Origin: Pristionchus mayeri
Taxonomy: Eukaryota > Nematoda > Chromadorea > Rhabditida > Neodiplogasteridae
Direction: 5' to 3'
Length of the DNA stretch: 64,000 bases
Assembly (NCBI GenBank): GCA_036245805.1
Contig: BTRK01000001.1
Span: forward strand, 33,738,758-33,802,757
Position 1 is the stretch's first letter. Every line of letters begins with the position of its first letter. This document shows, piece after piece, positions 59,470 to 64,000 of the stretch. The notes under the pieces were generated by a model. The model had not been told where the DNA came from and did not search any database. It saw only the letters and a list, made by a program, of their open reading frames with translations. The position numbers and the translations under genes are program-made.

Positions 59470-59605
59470 CACTCTGTGTTTACTCATCCCTGCAGATTAG
59501 GTTGTGACATTGGCTGATACGAATGGTCATCTATCGATCTCTTCCTCCTATCTTATCATATGGAGGGCACTTCTAGATGTTGGTGTTTGTCCCTAATCAT
59601 CGCCC
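59470..59605 (+). promoter_or_regulatory. Conserved upstream block of gene C
   Basis: TGTTTAC at 59477-59483 and TTATCA at 59553-59558, followed by GTTGGTGTTTGTCCC, in the order seen upstream of A and B. Candidate forkhead- and GATA-type sites. Confidence 0.4.
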
Positions 59606-59627
59606 TCCCTTTCGAATAGAATGACTC

Positions 59628-59785
59628 CGATGTAGTCGCACAACTTGCAAACAGGCTTTTTCTAAACTCCGACAAGTCAATTGCCAACGTGGACACATGC
59701 CCGACGTACTTGTTTGGAAATTGGCATGACCGTAGGGTGACACAAAAGTTTAAAACAAGCCTATTTACAATTTGTGCGACTACGT
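59628..59785. mobile_element. Inverted-end element upstream of gene C
   Basis: Mirror of 56303-56460; ends GATGTAGTCGCACAACTTGC and GTGCGACTACGT. Related to the element upstream of gene B. Confidence 0.6.
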
Positions 59786-60211
59786 CTTAGGAGCTTACTC
59801 CTCCTGCCTTCTTTTTGTTCGTTGACTGCACATTATCTACGTATTAAGACATTATCTATCACATTATCTATCTATTACCTATTAAGTACCAGTGTGCCGA
59901 ATCCAACAAATGCTTCTGCTTCTCTATTCTCACATTTTATCTTGACCAAGTTGATATCTCATCTTCTATTACCCATCCCACCGTTCTTTGACTTAGAAAT
60001 AGGCGAAAATTGCACATTTCGAAACCACAATCCACTCGCAAAGGGCGCCGTAGTGACGAGGTCCACCCCTTTTGGTGTGGGTCGGGTGGCGGGTGGGGAA
60101 AAACGCAAGGGCCGAAAAAAGAAACAGCAATTTTGGAAATTTTCCTTTTCATCCGCACATCGATTAGACATTTATCCTTTCGCTGTTGTATATACAAAAT
60201 GGTTAAAGCAA

Positions 60212-63200
60212 ATGCAATCAAATGAAGCCCATGTGAAGAAATTCAAGAATGTTATGCAATCAGACGGATTCGCCTGTAGTGTGTGCGGAGACAAAGTGAG
60301 ATTTATTTGACATGTCTTTACAATTTCAATCGATTTAATCTGAGCTGAATTCACCTATACCCCTTCGCGGACTTTTAGTTCCTTTATTTCTTTGCTTAAT
60401 TCCCCTCCTTCCAGCCCACTGGCTATCACTACGATGTTCTCTCGTGCAATGGCTGCAAGACCTTCTTCCGGTTTGTATAATAATGAGTTTTTCAATAATT
60501 TCTCAACAATATATCAACATTTCGTTTCCAGACGGACGATAGTCTCAGGGCGAACGTTCAATTGCTCGAAAGGGGGCCGATGCATATTTGATAAAGGTGA
60601 TTGATAATAGCAAAACGAATATTTAGCAATTGTTCTCATAGTGACCACCACCCCCTCTAATTACCCATGCCTTCCCACCACTGTGAGGGGTTGAGTGACC
60701 GAAAATCAGGGAGGTAGTCCTGGAAAAAAAAAAGGAGTGGGGAGGTAGCCATTGACTGAGGAAATTCCGAATATTTGTAGAATTCCGTTGTGCATGTCGC
60801 TCCTGTCGCTTCCAGAAATGTGTTGATTCGGGAATGAATGCAAAAGGTATCGAGGTAGTTACGAAATTCGCTGATTTAAAAACAAGTTCCAGTAAAATTT
60901 GTGCAATATATTTCTCTATGCAGCTATTCAATGGCCGACAAACAGCAAACGAGCGCTAATCTCTTCCCAATCGGAGCAGGAATACGGCACCGACCTGAGC
61001 GACTCTCCCCCAATTGTATGAATTCACCCCCACCATAAACAATCGACTGACTGAAAATTTACCGGTCGAAGAAAACTTTACGGGGAGCGCGGGGGATTCA
61101 ACGCCGGATTTGGGATTTAGTAGAAATAAGTACCTGAGATGACGGCGCATCTTTTTTTATGTTGGGTCCGAATCGATAGGATTACTGTAGGTAGGTCAAA
61201 ATCGCCTCCAAAGTTGGCATACTCGCATTTTTCGCCGTTTTTAGCCTGTAACTTTTTTCCCGTTGGAGTTAGAGCCTCGGTTCTGTTGAGGAAATTGTAG
61301 ATCTCGTCGAAATACTCCGGTGCAAAAACTTTTAAAAAAAGCCTAAGAAACTCGCTCAACGGACGACCTTCTAGGACGTCGTTGAAGCGAAATACGGCGG
61401 GTCAAAGTTTCGCCTTTTTTCTGAATCGCATTCTCGCCCGTGGGCTTTATAGAAGAGGCCTTTGTAAGTACCGATTGAAAGTGTTTTCTGGTGTAGAAAA
61501 CACCGCTCTTTCGAATGGAGCAAACGCCATCTCGGTAGGCCAACGTGGAAGTGAGTTATGGGCGTTTCCGTGGGGGCATGTTGGGTGACGAAAAACACAT
61601 TTTAGGGGATAGACGCGTTAGTTCTCAAAATGATGAGGCGTGCTATATACCACCTTGTAGCTCTCGTCGAGGCGGTTCAGACAGTCTATTTGATCTTTAA
61701 ATATATTAAAGTTGATGCGTGGCGCAGTGGGAAAAAGCGATGGCTGGGGGCTCAGGTTCGGATCCCACTCGGTGCAAACCTTTTGCAGCATTTTTTGCTT
61801 GGCCGGAAAGTGTCGGGGAGTTGTCGGAAAGTGTCCTAGCGTGCAATAGATTACTGTAACAGCCTAACCCGGCGCACCTAAAGCGCAAAACACATTTCGC
61901 TCAAAATACTCCCATTTTTGGCTAGAATTCCCAAAAAAGCTTACAAATTCACATTTTAAAAACAATTTCATGGTTTACCCGTAGCGAGCGGAAGCTCGGC
62001 TAGTTTATTGTATATAATACATTTGAGTGACTATCCGAGAGAACTAACCTTGTGCCGTACAACGCAAAATAAAGTCCCAATTTGAAGAGTTCTAGGGGTA
62101 ACTTTTCACGTAGAGTTCGAAAATCGACCTTAGAAAGCCGTATCTCTAACCCCTCATTTCCTGTGTCGCGCTGTAGCTCGGTGGTCGGTTTTTGTATCTT
62201 TTGAACGGCTCTTCCAAACCTCATAAATAGCTCATCTGTGAAAAAAAGGCTAGCTCATCTGTGAAAAAATTATGACTATTTGAAAAATTTTCCATGACTC
62301 AAAATTGACGTCCTGGTAAATTGTAATCCGAATGCCCCTTTTTAAATATGTTATTTAGATTCTACGTGATAAGTAGAAATATGTGTACTTCAAGCGAATC
62401 ATCGCCAAATCAGATCAATTGCGAACTAATTTTGACGATTCTAGAATAAGTAAGTAAAAATACGCTGAAAAAATCGGGGATTGCGTCAAGTCTAAAAATT
62501 CGATTTTTCTTACTTCGAAAAATCGCAATTTTAAACGTTGTTATCTTAAAATATTCAAATGAAATATCGAATTTACCGGGTGAATCTTATAATAGCTACC
62601 GACATAGATTAGAAAATGGTGTGGAGAGGCTCCTCACCAATTGCGATACTTGAAATATTCTCGCCTGAAAACGCTAAGGAAGAGCAGGAATTGCAATATA
62701 TTGAATTCTCAAAGCATTTTCTTTAAAAATTGATCAATTTTTGTTGATTAATGCTTTCTCGCTCATGATGTGTTGATTAACGTTGAATAGAGTGGAGTAT
62801 GCGTTGTTTTCAAAGTTTTGATTTTCACAATATTGATAATTTAGATTTTTTCGATCTTTGAAATCTGTAAGTGCGCACATATTTTCCGATCACCTTACAT
62901 GCCAAAGTTGTTGTACGCTTGAAATTATTCCATTCCCATCGAAAATACCCATTATTTGTTCGTAAATATTATTTACATACTCTCAAAACATCGTTTTCGG
63001 GCGAGAATATTTCAAGTATCGCAATCGCTGAGGAGCCTTTCCACGCCATTTTCTAATCTATGTCGGTACCTATTATAAGATTCGCCCAGTAAATGCGATA
63101 TTTCATTTGAACATTTTAAGATAACAACGTTCAAATTTGTGATTTTTCGAAGTAAGAAAAATCGAATTTTTAGACGACACAAACCCCGATTTTTTCAGCG

Positions 63201-64000
63201 TATTTTTACTTACTTATTCTAGAATCGTCAAAATTAGTTCGAAACTGATCTGATTTGGCGATGATTCGCTTGAAATACACCATATTTCTACTAAGAATTA
63301 CGACAATGACATTTTCGGAGAATTAGGAGACCCCATGCATTGGCCTCTTTTGGAGCGAAAAGAAGTACCTGGGGGTAACTTTTCACGTAGAATCTAAATA
63401 ACATATTTAAAAAGAGGCATTCGGATTACAATTTGCCAGGACGTCAATTTTGAGTCATGGAAAATTTTTCAAATAGTCATAATTTTTTCACAGATGAGCT
63501 AGCCTTTTTTTCACAGATGAGCTATTTATGAGGTTTGGAAGAGCCGTTCAGAAGATACAAAAACCGACCACCCAGCTACAGCGCGACACAGGAATTGAGG
63601 GGTCAGAGATACGGCTTTCTAAGGTCGATTTTCGAACTCTACGTGAAAAGTTACCCCTAGAACACTCTTCACATTGGGACTTTATTTTTCGTTGTACGGC
63701 ACATAGCTGGAATTGCTCAGTTCTCTCAGATAGTCACTCATATATGTAGATTAAGAATACGCTTTCAGTCGCAGATAAAGTTTCCACTTCCCCAAACGAT
63801 TGTTAATATCTCCGAAGTGAATTATTGCGGCGAAATTTCCAACTTGGTAAGACATATGTGAGCGTCGCTTATAATTAATTTTAAAAAGATCTGTGATGGT
63901 TATCAAAAAGAGTAATATGTTCGATTAGATGGGTATTAGTTTGTATGCCAATTATTGTTTTTCAGTTGACGAAGGAGTGTCAAATCTCATGGATTCGACA
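60212..64000 (+). CDS. Nuclear hormone receptor C, 5' part (cut by window end)
   Basis: Exons 60212-60295, 60415-60470, 60532-60596, 60781-60846, 60924-61015, 63769-63846 and 63966 onwards are the mirror image of gene D and encode the same residues: the full DNA-binding domain (Cys 22, P-box CNGCK, second finger Cx5C-x9-Cx2C ending SCRFQKC) and the start of the ligand-binding region. Start codon 60212 is chosen because gene B has a stop just upstream of the homologous ATG. The frame here is also open upstream to 59774, so a longer start cannot be excluded. Intron 5 (61016-63768) holds the same insertions as gene D. The remaining exons would lie beyond the window, and I cannot tell whether they match D. 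Confidence 0.82.
61022..62003 (+). mobile_element. Possible Helitron-like insertion in intron 5 of gene C
   Basis: Mirror of 54085-55066. The 3' hairpin is CGAGC (61985-61989), loop GGAA, GCTCG (61994-61998), then G and CTAG (62000-62003). Confidence 0.35.
61713..61775 (+). other. tRNA-derived (SINE-like) promoter pair
   Basis: A-box-like TGGCGCAGTGG at 61720-61730 and B-box-like GGTTCGGATCC at 61755-61765. Mirror of 54313-54375. Not a convincing functional tRNA. Confidence 0.45.
62028..63748. mobile_element. Foldback element in intron 5 of gene C
   Basis: Mirror of 52340-54060. It is itself palindromic, so the right arm of the large palindrome contains a smaller, older palindrome. Confidence 0.75.

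Larger units (their letters stand above)
58507..64000. repeat. Large palindrome, right arm (runs to the window end)
   Basis: Mirror of 52088-57581. It contains the conserved upstream block, the 5' half of gene C and its intron 5 insertions. The last bases, in exon 7, still match the left arm. Confidence 0.93.

Noticed and set aside
59774..60310. Long N-terminal extension of gene C/D starting at 59774
   Set aside because: The frame is open, but gene B has a stop just upstream of the shared ATG and the upstream part aligns as non-coding promoter sequence. Kept only as a possibility.
61713..61785. Functional tRNA gene
   Set aside because: A- and B-box-like motifs are present, but I could not pair a 7-bp acceptor stem or define a clear anticodon loop.

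Overview
The window is eukaryotic and most likely from a nematode. It has compact multi-exon genes with many 41-90 nt introns, TTTTCAG/TTCCAG-type acceptors, and a cluster of divergent nuclear hormone receptors (NHRs) with the P-box CNGCK that is common in the expanded nematode NHR set. There are many mariner-like, hAT-like and foldback elements. I cannot name the species. I see no bacterial features, CRISPR array, rRNA or convincing functional tRNA.

Layout. Positions 1-3829 and 6103-23575 are one C-rich minisatellite with a 19-bp unit (TATCACCTTGTGTCCCCAG), about 200 plus 920 copies here. The long forward open frames inside it are a by-product of the repeat: the unit has no stop in any forward frame and 19 is not a multiple of 3. 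A 2.27-kb unique block follows each array (3830-6103 and 23576-25848). The block holds half of a foldback element, an NHR 3'-flank remnant, and a broken non-LTR reverse transcriptase interrupted by a hAT-like insertion. In the first copy the block runs directly into satellite at 6103; in the second it continues into the rest of the retrotransposon. This is either a 19.7-kb tandem duplication or an assembly join. A 1.3-kb foldback (26840-28139) separates this region from the genes.

Positions 28.5-64 kb hold an NHR cluster built on one 13-exon plan: gene A (+, 28554-32890, open), gene B (+, 35731-39809, open except for one TGA just after the DNA-binding domain), gene D (-, 47111-55876, open, 411 codons), fragment E (+, last two exons only, 57868-58302) and gene C (+, from 60212, cut by the window end). 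D and C lie head-to-head in a palindrome with arms of at least 5,494 bp (52088-57581 and 58507-64000), with no net indel and a 925-bp spacer that holds fragment E. Mobile elements fill the introns and spacers. One hAT-like miniature element sits exactly at a splice donor of gene A and duplicates it.

A second inverted duplication (42648-43677 / 44681-45711) encloses a small three-exon candidate gene with two C2H2-like fingers (43783-44134). The receptors are expected to be ligand-type transcription factors. Upstream blocks shared by A, B, C and D carry a forkhead-type TGTTTAC and a GATA-type TTATCA, so the paralogues may share regulation; that is inference.
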